From Streptomyces sp. CCM_MD2014 (GTDB lineage: Bacteria; Actinomycetota; Actinomycetes; Streptomycetales; Streptomycetaceae): a DNA stretch of 64,000 nt. Shown here piece after piece: positions 25,587 through 35,300 of the stretch. Numbering within the stretch: position 1 is the stretch's first letter; each line of letters opens with the position of its first letter. Position numbers and translations under genes: made by a program. The notes beneath the pieces are model-generated. The model made no database searches. It worked only from the letters and a program-made list of their open reading frames with translations, and was not told the DNA's origin. The stretch is from positions 8,122,001-8,186,000 of the forward strand of contig NZ_CP009754.1 of the NCBI RefSeq assembly GCF_000772045.1. The letters run 5' to 3'.

Positions 25587-27299
25587 TTGCACACCTCACA
25601 ACTCGCCCTCAGCCACGTCACCAAGCGCTACCCGGGCCGCACCGTTCTGGACCAGGTCTCCTTCTCCCTGAAACCGGGTGAGAAGGCCGGACTGATCGGT
25701 GACAACGGCGCCGGCAAATCCACCCTCCTCAGGATCCTCGCAGGCCGGGAGCGCCCCGACAGCGGTGAGGCGACGGTGACCGCCGCCGGCGGGATCGGCT
25801 ACCTGCCGCAGACCCTCCCGCTGCCCCCGACGGCCACCGTCCAGGACGCCGTGGACCTGGCCCTCGCGGACCTGCGGGCTCTGGAGGCCGAACTGCGCCG
25901 GGCCGAGCACACGCTCGGCGAGGGCGAAGACCCGGCGGCCCTCGCGGCGTACGCCGTGCTCCTCGCGCGCTACGAGGCCCGAGGCGGCTACGACGCCGAC
26001 TGCCGCGTGGACATCGCGCTGCACCACCTCGGCCTTCCGGGGCTCCGCCGTGAACGCCGGCTCGGCACCCTCTCCGGAGGCGAACGCTCCCGTCTGGCGC
26101 TGGCCGGCGTCCTCGCCGGCCGCCCGGAGACCCTGCTCCTGGACGAGCCGACCAACGATCTGGACGACCACGCCGTGGAATGGCTGGAGGGGCAACTGCG
26201 GGCGCACCCCGGCACGGTGCTCGCGGTCACCCACGACCGTGTCTTCCTGGAGCGCCTGACCACCACGGTGCTGGAGGCCGAGGCGGGGAACGTCACGCGC
26301 TACGGCGACGGGTACTCGGGCTACCGTACGGCGAAGGCGGCGGAGCGCCGCCGACGGCTTCAGGAGTACGAGGAGTGGCGGTCCGAGCTGGCCCGCAACG
26401 AGCACCTGGCCGCCGGCCACGCCGCCCGCCTCGACGCCATCCCGCGCAAGGTGTCCCTGGCCAACTTCGGCCACGGCGGCTTCCGGGCCCGTGGCCGCGC
26501 ACACGGAGCGATGTCCCGCATCCGCAACGCGCGCGAACGGGTCGAGCGACTGACCGAGAACCCGGTGGCGCCGCCGCCGGATCCGCTCGTCTTCACGGCG
26601 CGCGTGCGGACGGCGGAAGGCGTCGCGGCGGCCCCCGGGACCGCTGCGGCGGAGCTGCCCGCCGTACGGCTGTCGGGCGTACGCGTGGGTGACCGCCTGT
26701 GCGTGAACTCCCTCGCCCTCGGCCGCCGGGGCCGCCTTCTCGTCACCGGCCCCAACGGCGCCGGCAAGACGACGCTGCTGAAGCTCCTCGCCGGTGAAGT
26801 ACGGCCGGACGAGGGCTCGGTGCGGGTGCCGGGCCGGGTGGGTCATCTGCGCCAGGAGGAGACGCCGTGGCCGCCGGACCTGAGGGTGGTCGAGGCGTTC
26901 GCAAGGGGCCGGGCGGGTGGTGCCGACGAGCACGGCGCTGCCCTGCTCGCCCTGGGTCTGTTCCGCCCGGCGGAACTGCGCCTGCGCATGGGCGAGTTGT
27001 CGTACGGCCAGCGCCGCCGAGTGGATCTGGCGCGGCTGGTTTCGGAGCCCGCCGATCTCCTGCTGCTCGACGAACCGACGAACCACCTGTCACCGGCCCT
27101 GGTGGAGGAACTCGAGGAGGCGTTGACCGAGTTCCCGGGCGCGATCGTGCTGGTCACGCACGATCGCGCGCTGCGGGCCCGGTTCCGGGGCGAGCATATG
27201 GAACTGCCGGAGACCGCGGCTCGCTCCCGGAGGCCTCACGGACGCGGGAGCGGGAATTCGGCCTTGGCCCAAAGAGCCCGGAGATCGGCCGTGGGCTGA
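25587..27299 (+). CDS. ABC-F ATPase, ribosome-protection/antibiotic-resistance type
   Basis: 570 residues with two ATPase domains and no membrane segment. Walker A motifs GDNGAGKST and GPNGAGKTT, signatures LSGGERSRLAL and LSYGQRRRVDLA, Walker B LLLDEPTNDLDD and LLLDEPTNHLS; an Arg-rich linker (about 245-330) enters the ribosome in this family. Closest to the actinobacterial TlrC/OleB/CarA resistance group. TTG 25587 follows AGGAGGG. The last 25 or so residues, after MELPETA, are unusual Arg/Ser/Ala-rich sequence overlapping a decayed gene on the other strand, so the original stop has probably been lost. Confidence 0.9.
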   Translation: MHTSQLALSHVTKRYPGRTVLDQVSFSLKPGEKAGLIGDNGAGKSTLLRILAGRERPDSGEATVTAAGGIGYLPQTLPLPPTATVQDAVDLALADLRALEAELRRAEHTLGEGEDPAALAAYAVLLARYEARGGYDADCRVDIALHHLGLPGLRRERRLGTLSGGERSRLALAGVLAGRPETLLLDEPTNDLDDHAVEWLEGQLRAHPGTVLAVTHDRVFLERLTTTVLEAEAGNVTRYGDGYSGYRTAKAAERRRRLQEYEEWRSELARNEHLAAGHAARLDAIPRKVSLANFGHGGFRARGRAHGAMSRIRNARERVERLTENPVAPPPDPLVFTARVRTAEGVAAAPGTAAAELPAVRLSGVRVGDRLCVNSLALGRRGRLLVTGPNGAGKTTLLKLLAGEVRPDEGSVRVPGRVGHLRQEETPWPPDLRVVEAFARGRAGGADEHGAALLALGLFRPAELRLRMGELSYGQRRRVDLARLVSEPADLLLLDEPTNHLSPALVEELEEALTEFPGAIVLVTHDRALRARFRGEHMELPETAARSRRPHGRGSGNSALAQRARRSAVG

Positions 27300-27872
27300 T
27301 CACGGGGGTCCGCGTGGCCGCCGGTCGTCCACGTCCTGACCTCGGTGGCGGAGTCGCGGACGGGTGACCGGCCCGGGCTGCCGGTGGCCGCGAAGTCCGC
27401 CCAGGCGCGCACCATACGGCGGGCCGGCGTCCGGTCCGCCGGGGTGGGTGCGCCGCCGACGAGGAAGGACAGGCTCGTCGTCCAGGTTGCCGAAGGCGAA
27501 CGGAACGTCCGCACAGTGCCAGGCGCGCACGGCTCCTCGCGCGTCGGCGCGCCGCCGGTCGAAACGGGACAGGAAGGTCCGGCCGCCGGCCCGGGCGTGG
27601 AGTTCGGCGAGCCGGTTGCCGTACTCACCGAAGATCAGGTCGGCGTAGACGGCGAGGTAGACGTCGAGCACCGGGGCATGGGGCATCGCGGCGCGGTAGC
27701 CGGCTGTCAGGCCGTCGGGCAGCCCGAAGGGCCACGCCGACGCCGCAAGAGGCTCCCGGAACCGGTTGTCGCCGAAGGGCGGGGCCGCGTAAGGGATCCC
27801 GAGGACGGCGACGACGTCCGCGCGCGCCCGAAAACCCCGGACCGCACCGTGTTCCGTGGGGAACACGTCCAC
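27236..27872 (-). pseudogene. Carboxylesterase (type B) remnant with internal deletion and frameshift
   Basis: Reading leftward from 27872, VFPTEHGAVRGF and VAVLGIPYAAPPFGDNRFREP match the N-terminus of type-B carboxylesterases. The text then jumps directly to C-terminal sequence (YRAAMPHAPVLDVYL, AWHCADVPFAFGNLDD), omitting some 300 residues including the catalytic Ser region. Near 27470 the frame changes, and the C-terminal end (ARRMVRAWADFAATGSPG, ALWAKAEFPLP) continues in another frame to 27236. Both lesions are visible directly; the gene cannot make an active enzyme. Confidence 0.82.
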
Positions 27873-28022
27873 CGAGACTGCCTCTCACCGCATGCCGAAG
27901 GACCAGGGTGCTTCAGCTTGGCACGGGGCGGCGGACCAGGACCGACCCAGATCACCCGCATTGACGCGCCGGTGATGTCAATTCCCGCACGGGGTGGGCC
28001 GGTTCGAGCCTCACCGCCGTGG

Positions 28023-28397
28023 CTACCGCAGCCAGATCCAGGCCATGGCGTGCAGTCCCGTGGCGGACGCCAGCGCGGCCGACACCCAGCCCGCGTGCCG
28101 CCTGAGCAGGGCGCGGCGCAGCTGGAGATAGCGTCCCTCGTACTCCTGGCGCAGCTCTCCGGCCCGTGTCACGGTCGCGCTGAGCATGGCCCGCACCAAG
28201 GTGATCCGGTGGTCGACATAGTGCCGGGTGAAGTCTTCGGCCTGGGCCGTGGTCATCCACGGCATCCGGTCGCACAGCGCCCGTGCCTCGGCGCGGGCTT
28301 CGTCGTAGTGGGCCTGTGCCCGCAGAAATCCCTCCGCCTGCGTGGCAATGGCCGAGGCGTCGCCCGCGGGCGGGTGCGGGCGACGACCGCCGGTCAT
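28023..28397 (-). CDS. Conserved small protein coupled to ctaD
   Basis: 124 residues, mostly charged helix ([27 protein letters not shown]) with one C-terminal hydrophobic segment ([20 protein letters not shown]) that could anchor it in the membrane. Its ATG overlaps the ctaD stop (ATGA), so it is translationally coupled to oxidase subunit I. An assembly or accessory role is plausible but not shown. Confidence 0.72.
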   Translation of the reverse strand: MTGGRRPHPPAGDASAIATQAEGFLRAQAHYDEARAEARALCDRMPWMTTAQAEDFTRHYVDHRITLVRAMLSATVTRAGELRQEYEGRYLQLRRALLRRHAGWVSAALASATGLHAMAWIWLR

Positions 28398-30130
28398 GAC
28401 CGTTCGCCTTCGTGGCCTGCCGCGTCGATCACGTCACGCTGGCCGGTGTTCTCCTTCTGGTCCAGCGACGTGAGGTCGAAGTGGTGCAGGTCGAAGGCAG
28501 GGGATTCGGAGCGGATGCGGGGCATGGTGCAGAAGTTGTGCCGGGGCGGCGGGCAGGAGGTCGCCCACTCCAGTGAACGGCCGAAGCCCCACGGGTCGTC
28601 CACGCCGACCGGCTTGCCGTACTTCGCCGTCTTCCACACGTTGTACAGGAACGGGAGCATGGACAGGCCCAGCAGGAACGAAGAGATGCTCGAGATCGTG
28701 TTCAGGGCGGTGAAGCCGTCTGCGGCCAGGTAGTCGGCGTAGCGGCGGGGCATGCCCTCGGCGCCCAGCCAGTGCTGGACCAGGAAGGTGCCGTGGAAGC
28801 CGACGAACAGCGTCCAGAACGTGATCTTGCCGAGGCGCTCGTCGAGCATCTTGCCGGTGAACTTGGGCCACCAGAAGTGGAAGCCGGCGAACATCGCGAA
28901 CACCACGGTGCCGAACACCACGTAGTGGAAGTGCGCCACCACGAAGTACGAGTCGGACACGTGGAAGTCCAGCGGCGGCGAGGCCAGGATGATGCCGGTC
29001 AGCCCGCCGAAGAGGAAGGTGACCAGGAAGCCGGTGGACCACAGCATCGGCGTCTCGAAGCTGAGTGATCCCTTCCACATGGTGCCGATCCAGTTGAAGA
29101 ACTTCACACCGGTCGGGACCGCGATCAGGAAGGTCATGAAGGAGAAGAACGGCAGCAGCACGCCGCCCGTGACGTACATGTGGTGGGCCCACACCGTCAC
29201 CGACAGGCCCGCGATCGCGATCGTCGCTCCGACCAGACCCATGTAACCGAAGACGGGCTTGCGGGAGAAGACCGGAAGGATCTCCGTCACGATGCCGAAG
29301 AACGGCAGCGCGATGATGTACACCTCCGGATGCCCGAAGAACCAGAACAGGTGCTGCCACAGCAACGCGCCGCCGTTGGACGAGTCGAAGATGTGGGCAC
29401 CGAACTTGCGGTCGGCCTCCAGCGCGAACAGGGCCGCGGCCAGCACCGGGAAGGCGAACAGGACCAGCACGGCGGTCAGTAGCACGTTCCAGGTGAAGAT
29501 CGGCATGCGGAACATGGTCATGCCCGGCGCGCGCATGCAGACGATGGTGGTGATGAAGTTGACCGAGCCGAGGATGGTGCCGAAGCCGGAGAAGGCCAGA
29601 CCCATGATCCACAGGTCACCGCCGATCCCGGGCGAGTGCTCCGCGTTGGACAGGGGGCTGTAGGCGAACCAGCCGAAGTCGGCGGCACCGTTCGGGGTCA
29701 GGAACCCGGCCACCGCGATGAGCGAGCCGAACAGGTACAGCCAGTAGGCGAACATGTTCAGCCGGGGGAAGGCGACGTCCGGCGCGCCGATCTGCAGCGG
29801 CATGATCCAGTTGGTGAAGCCCGCGAACAGCGGCGTCGCGAACATCAGCAGCATGATCGTGCCGTGCATCGTGAACGACTGGTTGAACTGCTCGTTGGAG
29901 AGGATCTGCAGACCGGGCCGGGCCAGCTCGGCGCGCATGAAGAGCGCCATCACTCCGCCGATCAGGAAGAACGCGAAGGACGTCGCCAGGTACAGGGTGC
30001 CGATCGTCTTGTGGTCCGTGGTCGTCAACCACTTGATCACTGCGTTGCCGGGCGTCTTGCGCGCAAGAGGCAATTCGTCCGCGTAATGGTCGCCAGCTGC
30101 GGGGCTGTGAGGCCCTTCGACGGTGGTCAC
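28394..30130 (-). CDS. ctaD: Cytochrome c oxidase subunit I (extra copy)
   Basis: 578 residues with twelve membrane helices. Ligands visible: heme-a His in TMHGTIM, the CuB His with cross-linked Tyr in [13 protein letters not shown], the two CuB His in VWAHHMY, and the final heme His pair in [10 protein letters not shown]. The start is set at GTG 30130, ten bases after GGAGG; ATG 30139 is too close to that site. ctaC, ctaE and ctaF are not adjacent, unlike the main oxidase operon, so this is an orphan second subunit I that must use subunits made elsewhere. Confidence 0.93.
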   Translation of the reverse strand: MTTVEGPHSPAAGDHYADELPLARKTPGNAVIKWLTTTDHKTIGTLYLATSFAFFLIGGVMALFMRAELARPGLQILSNEQFNQSFTMHGTIMLLMFATPLFAGFTNWIMPLQIGAPDVAFPRLNMFAYWLYLFGSLIAVAGFLTPNGAADFGWFAYSPLSNAEHSPGIGGDLWIMGLAFSGFGTILGSVNFITTIVCMRAPGMTMFRMPIFTWNVLLTAVLVLFAFPVLAAALFALEADRKFGAHIFDSSNGGALLWQHLFWFFGHPEVYIIALPFFGIVTEILPVFSRKPVFGYMGLVGATIAIAGLSVTVWAHHMYVTGGVLLPFFSFMTFLIAVPTGVKFFNWIGTMWKGSLSFETPMLWSTGFLVTFLFGGLTGIILASPPLDFHVSDSYFVVAHFHYVVFGTVVFAMFAGFHFWWPKFTGKMLDERLGKITFWTLFVGFHGTFLVQHWLGAEGMPRRYADYLAADGFTALNTISSISSFLLGLSMLPFLYNVWKTAKYGKPVGVDDPWGFGRSLEWATSCPPPRHNFCTMPRIRSESPAFDLHHFDLTSLDQKENTGQRDVIDAAGHEGERS

Positions 30131-30378
30131 AGCGAGCATGCCTCCAGATACTTTGCGTCAGGTACGGGGGCATTCTCGTCGCGCGAAGCGCAGCAGGACG
30201 CCGAAGGCAAACGAAACGCCGGTCGGCGCGGGCTCATTGCACTCGAACGGGCCAGGCGTGCTCGGCGGCGGCCGGAGGGCGCCCCTTCGGAACGCGTCCC
30301 CCGCGAGCCTCTCCGCAGCGGGACGCGGAAGCCCCGCCGACCGGTCGGACATGGGTGCGCGCGAGCCGGGCACCGTCG

Positions 30379-30410
30379 TTGGCATCGATAACATCGTCTG
30401 CCATAGTTCC
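30379..30410 (+). promoter_or_regulatory. Beta-galactosidase promoter with LacI-type operator O1
   Basis: -35 TTGGCA (30379-30384), 17-bp spacer, -10 CATAGT (30402-30407). The operator GGCATCGATAACA (30381-30393) overlaps the -35 and spacer. All 32 bases recur in reverse orientation at 36608-36639 with a single mismatch, upstream of the GH101 gene. Confidence 0.82.
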
Positions 30411-30434
30411 TGTGCACGGGCGAAAGTCCGGCAA

Positions 30435-30447
30435 GGCATCGATAACA
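30435..30447 (+). promoter_or_regulatory. Second operator O2 in the beta-galactosidase leader
   Basis: GGCATCGATAACA again, identical to O1 and 54 bp downstream (about five helical turns), placed after the expected transcription start. Two in-phase copies would allow looping or a roadblock. Confidence 0.75.
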
Positions 30448-30530
30448 TGATGAGCCTGTACACAGTGATCACCTTCCTCGCGCGCCGGAGGCTCTGGCGC
30501 GCGGGCATGACCGCTGGAGCCGTCACGTGA
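30447..30530 (+). CDS. Possible 27-codon leader frame overlapping the beta-galactosidase start
   Basis: Starts MMSLYTVITF and ends GMTAGAVT; its TGA overlaps the GTG start of the GH35 gene (GTGA). It begins inside operator O2, so repressor binding would cover it. No clear ribosome site precedes it, and the GH35 gene has its own GGAG, so coding status is doubtful. Confidence 0.3.
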   Translation: MMSLYTVITFLARRRLWRAGMTAGAVT

Positions 30531-32326
30531 CCACCTCCTCCCCGTCGGCCACCCTGACCCACGCCGGCGGCACCCTGTTGCGGAACGGGCGCCCGCACCG
30601 CCTCCTGGCGGGCTCGCTGCACTACTTCCGGGTCCATCCCGGCCACTGGGCCGACCGGCTCCGGCGGCTGGCCGCCCTCGGCCTGAACACGGTCGACACC
30701 TACGTCCCGTGGAACTTCCACGAGCGCACCGAGGGCGACATCCGCTTCGACGGCCCGCGCGACCTGGCCGAATTCGTCCGGCTGGCCCAGGAGGAGGGGC
30801 TGGACGTCATCGTGCGGCCGGGCCCCTACATCTGCGCCGAGTGGGACAACGGCGGCCTGCCCGCCTGGCTGACCGGCACCCCCGGGATGCGGCTGCGCAC
30901 CTCCCACGGCCCCTTCCTGGAAGCGGTCGACCGGTGGTTCGACGAGCTGATACCGCGCATCGCGGACCTCCAGGCCGGCCGGGGCGGACCGGTCGTGGCC
31001 GTGCAGATCGAGAACGAGTACGGCAGCTACGGCGACGACCACGGCTATGTCCGCCACGTGCGGGACGCCCTCGTCGCCCGGGGCGTCACCGAACTGCTCT
31101 ACACGGCCGACGGACCCACCCCGCTGATGCAGGACGGCGGCGCCCTGCCCGGCCACCTGGCGGCGGCGACCTTCGGCTCCCGCCCCCGCCAGGCCGCGGA
31201 ACTGCTGCGCTCCCGCCGTCCCGGGGAGCCCTTCTTCTGCGCGGAGTTCTGGAACGGCTGGTTCGACCACTGGGGCGAGAAGCACCACGTCCGGCCGGCG
31301 GCCGGCGCGGCGGAGACCGTCGGCGACATCCTCGACGAGGGCGGCTCGGTGAGCCTCTACATGGCGCACGGCGGCACCAACTTCGGCCTGTGGGCGGGCG
31401 CCAACCATGACGGCGACCGCATCCGGCCGACCGTGACCAGCTACGACTCGGACGCTCCCATCGCCGAGAACGGTGCGCTGACACCCAAGTTCCTCGCCCT
31501 GCGGGAGAGACTGACCGCGCTGGACGGCGCGGGAACCCCGCCCCCGCCGCCGGCCGAACCGCCGGTGCTGGCACCCCGCGCACTCCCGGTGACCCGGCAC
31601 GCGGCCCTGCTCGGCGGGCTGCGCGCGACGGCCGAACCGGTGCACGCACCCCTGCCGCTGAGCTTCGAAGAACTCGCCCTGGACTCCGGCCTGGTGCTCT
31701 ACGAGGCCGAACCGCTGCTGCCGCCGGGCGACCACGAACTGACCGTCACCGGCCTGCACGACCGCGCCCAGGTGTTCGCCGACGACGCACCGGTCGCCGT
31801 ACTGGACCGGGAGACGGCCTCGTTCACCCTCTCCGGAAACGGAGCACCCGTCCGGCTGGCGCTGCTGGTGGAGAACCAGGGACGGATCAACTACGGTCCG
31901 CTGCTGGGCCAGGGCAAGGGCATCCTCGGGGGCGTAAGGGTCGAGCGGCGGCTGGTGCACGGCTGGACGATGCGTCCGCTGCCGCTCGACCGGTGGACGC
32001 CGCGGGACGTCGCCCGTGCCGCGGCGGCGGCCCCGCCGGAGGGCCGGGCCGGTTTCGCCACCGCGGTCCTGTCCGTGGCCGAGCCCGCGGACGCCTGGGT
32101 CGCCCTGCCCGGCTTCGGCAAGGGCTTCCTCTGGGTCAACGACACCCTGCTGGGCCGCTACTGGGAGATCGGCCCGCAGACCACCCTCTACCTGCCCGGC
32201 CCGCTCCTGCACCCCGGTGACAACACGCTGACCGTGCTGGAACTCGAACGCCTCGGCGACCGCCTCACCCTGCACGACCGCCCCGACCTCGGACCACCGG
32301 AGGAATACGTGGAGACCTTCGACTGA
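30527..32326 (+). CDS. Beta-galactosidase, GH35
   Basis: 599 residues, no signal peptide, so cytoplasmic. GH35 barrel about 10-335: acid/base E164 in QIENEYGSY and nucleophile E241 in FFCAEFWNGWFDHWG, followed by C-terminal beta domains. GH35 enzymes remove terminal beta-Gal, often beta-1,3-linked. GTG 30527 has GGAG seven bases upstream. With the shared promoter and the GH101 gene opposite, the likely substrate is the Gal-beta-1,3-GalNAc disaccharide released outside the cell; that is inference. Confidence 0.93.
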   Translation: MTTSSPSATLTHAGGTLLRNGRPHRLLAGSLHYFRVHPGHWADRLRRLAALGLNTVDTYVPWNFHERTEGDIRFDGPRDLAEFVRLAQEEGLDVIVRPGPYICAEWDNGGLPAWLTGTPGMRLRTSHGPFLEAVDRWFDELIPRIADLQAGRGGPVVAVQIENEYGSYGDDHGYVRHVRDALVARGVTELLYTADGPTPLMQDGGALPGHLAAATFGSRPRQAAELLRSRRPGEPFFCAEFWNGWFDHWGEKHHVRPAAGAAETVGDILDEGGSVSLYMAHGGTNFGLWAGANHDGDRIRPTVTSYDSDAPIAENGALTPKFLALRERLTALDGAGTPPPPPAEPPVLAPRALPVTRHAALLGGLRATAEPVHAPLPLSFEELALDSGLVLYEAEPLLPPGDHELTVTGLHDRAQVFADDAPVAVLDRETASFTLSGNGAPVRLALLVENQGRINYGPLLGQGKGILGGVRVERRLVHGWTMRPLPLDRWTPRDVARAAAAAPPEGRAGFATAVLSVAEPADAWVALPGFGKGFLWVNDTLLGRYWEIGPQTTLYLPGPLLHPGDNTLTVLELERLGDRLTLHDRPDLGPPEEYVETFD

Positions 32327-32345
32327 CATCCGCGCGCACGGCGAG

Positions 32346-32375
32346 GTGCGGCCCACCCCTCGGGGCGGGCCGCAC
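32346..32375. terminator. Bidirectional terminator between the two glycosidase genes
   Basis: GTGCGGCCC / GGGCCGCAC stem, extended inside by CCCC/GGGG after one mismatch. It sits between convergent stops at 32326 and 32388. Confidence 0.75.
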
Positions 32376-32387
32376 GCGGTCGCTGAC

Positions 32388-35300
32388 TCAGCGGGTGCCG
32401 GCGGGGCGTTCGCCCGGCGGGTAGCCCGTCGGCAGCTCCACGGGCACGCCGTACACGCGCATCTCCGCGGCGGCCGCATAGGGCTGCCTGTTGAGGGCGT
32501 TGAGCGCGGTGAACCGGACGTAGGAGGCGCGGACCCGGTCGAAGGAGACCCGCTGCGTGCGCGGGACGTCCTCCAGGGTGCCACCGGCCACCGTCGTCCA
32601 GTCCTTCCCGTCGTCCGACACGGCGACCTCGTAGTCGGCCACGCGCCCGTTCGGGCCGCCGCTCTGACGGCCCAGGTATCCGAACCCGTCGATGTCGGCG
32701 GCGCCGCCGAACTTCAGCGTCACCCAGTGCGGATACGGCGCCTGGGAGGCCGTGTAGTCGGTGTGCCAGATGGTGCCGGCGTCACCGTCGAGGACGTTGG
32801 ACACCGGTCCCTCGCCGGGCCCCGAGGAGGTGTTCTCCGAGTCGGCGGTCGCGGTCATCGAGCCCGGTGAGAGGACGGGTTCGTCGGTCACCGAGGCCCG
32901 TGCGCCGGCCGAAACGGTCTTGGTGTCTCCGCCGTGGGCGTACGTGGCGGTCACCTTCCACACGGGGGAGGTGTCCGTCGTGCCGGCCGGCGGGGTCAGC
33001 AGCCAGGCGGTGCGCACGGTCGCGCCCGGCTCCACGCTCTCGAAGAGGTTGCCGTTCTTCTCCTTCACCTCGGCCTTCCAGCCCTCGGGCAGGCCGGGGA
33101 GCGCGATGCCGACGTTCACGGCGTCGGCGGACTCGTGGTTGGTGAAGGCCGTGACGTACTCACCGGGTACGCCGGGGCTCAGCTCGACGCCGTTCGGTGC
33201 CGTGACCGCCGCGCAGGCGGCCCCGGTCTCCGCCACGCCCAGGTCGGTCACGGTGAAGTCGTCGATGACCAGGTCGGCGCCCCGGGCGCTGCCGAGCTTG
33301 CGCAGCCCGACCCAGGTGTCCCCGCAGCCGGCGACGATCTCACGGGAGTAGGCCGCCGTGTCCAGGGCCGGCTCCAGGACGTCGCGGGTGATGTCCCGGG
33401 AAGTGGTCTTCCCGTCCGCGACCCGGTCCGCACCCGTCACCCAGGCCCACTGGCCCTCGATGTTGGTCTGGTACGAGAAGGAGACCCGGTACGTGTGGCC
33501 CTCCTCGAAGGGCACCGTTGCGGGGGTCGTGCGGTGGACCAGCCCGGTGTTCTCCGCGTGGGACTTCAGCGAGTGCCGGCCGGCCAGTACGTCGTCGACC
33601 GCCTTGCCCTTCAGGGCCCCGGAGTCGTAGGGGGAGTAGGTGTTCTTCCACTCCTTCTGGCTGTAGGGCTCGTGCAGGTCGCTGATGCTCGTGCGGGGAT
33701 CGGTGACGCCTCCGGCGTCGCCCTTGACGAACGGTCCCCAGCCGGGCTGGTTGCCCTCGAAGTCGTCGTGGGCGATGACGGTGCCGTCCTCGGCGGTGGG
33801 GAGGGGAGCGGTGGTGTCCGCCATGACGCGCACGTCGTCCAGTACGACCGGGGCGCTGCCCGGGACGGCCCCGAGTTCCACGGTGACCGTACCGCCGCGC
33901 GGCGCGGTGAACGAGACGGAGGCTCGCTGGGAGTAGGTGTCCCGCTTCTCGTCGGAGGCCATCCTGTTCCGTGCCGGCGTGATGTCGAAGCTCCGGGCCT
34001 CCGTGTCCGTTCCGCCGCGCACCCGCAGGGTCGTGGCCCGGCGTGCGCCGGGGCCGATCTCGACGTCCGCGCCGAGCGTGTACCGCTTGCCCGGGGTCAG
34101 ACCGCGGACCCGCTGAGAGATGCCGGAGGCTTCGTCACCGAGTCGCACCACGTTGTCGCCGTTGTCGGCCCGGACGATCCGCGCGCCGCCCCGTGCGTTC
34201 CAGTCGTCCAGGTCCCCGCCGTTGAATCCGGGGTCGGACAGCCCGGTGAACTCGCCGTAGTGGGCGCTGCGATGCGGTGCCTTGCCGCCGTTCGGCACGA
34301 GGACGTAGGGCTGAGCCTTCTCGGCGGTGAGGGTCACCCGGCCGTCATGGGCCTTCACCCGGGCCTTCTTCGCCCGGCCCTGGTCGTTGAGTTCGTAGAG
34401 AGTGAAGTTCTGGTTGCCCGCGAACTGTTCGGTCAGTTCGAAGGTGTGCTCTCCGCCGGACGCGCTGTAGAAGTACATCTTGTCGGCGTCGCCGGGCGAG
34501 GAGACGCCGTCGCCCTTCGCGCTGCCCCAGGGCAGCAGATAGGTGTCGCCCCGGAGGACTTCGGCACCGCCCATGGAGATCCGCCGCTCGCCGTCGACGG
34601 ACTCCACGCTCACACCACCGGTGAGCTTGGCGGACTTGCCGAGCTCCCAGTCCAGCACCTCGTAGTGCTGGAGGAACTTGGTCGGCAGGTTGTCGGTCCA
34701 GATGTTGCGGTAGAAGGCGTTCCAGTCGTCGTGACCGGTCCACCCCTCGAACTCGACGACGCTGGCCCCGCCGAGCAGCGGGTCGACGTTCCACACGTCG
34801 CGGTCGGCGTTGGCGATGAACCGGACGATGTTCGAGTTGATGCCCTTGTTGGTGGCGCCGCCGTAGTTCTTGTCGGCGGCCCAGTGCGACCACACCGAGG
34901 AACCCTCGAACTTGTACGCCCACTCGGTGGCGACCTCGAAGCCCATCTTGCGCAGCTCGGCGGCCAGGCCGTCGGCCAGCCAGCCGCTGGAGTAGTAGGC
35001 GTCGATGTAGACGGTCTTGATGCCCGGCGCGTCTTTTCGGAGTTGCTTGAACCGGTCGAGGACGGCGCCGGTGCCCAGGTCCTTGCGCTGGTCGATGTGG
35101 TAGGCCTGGTTGAGCCAGTCCCACCCGTCGGGCTGGCCCTCGACCATGTCCTCGGTGAAGGTCTTCGCCTGTGCGTAGGCCTCGGTGGCGTTGACGTGGA
35201 CGGCGAAGTCGGCGTTGTAGCCGGCGCCCGTGCGGGTGAGGCGGTTCAGATCCTTCCAGCCGCCCGCGCGGACGTTCTCGTTGCCGCCGTAGTCGGGGTG

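Noticed and set aside
30158-32584. Minus-strand open frame of 808 codons
   Set aside because: Antisense to the GH35 gene and its promoter; no recognisable domain.
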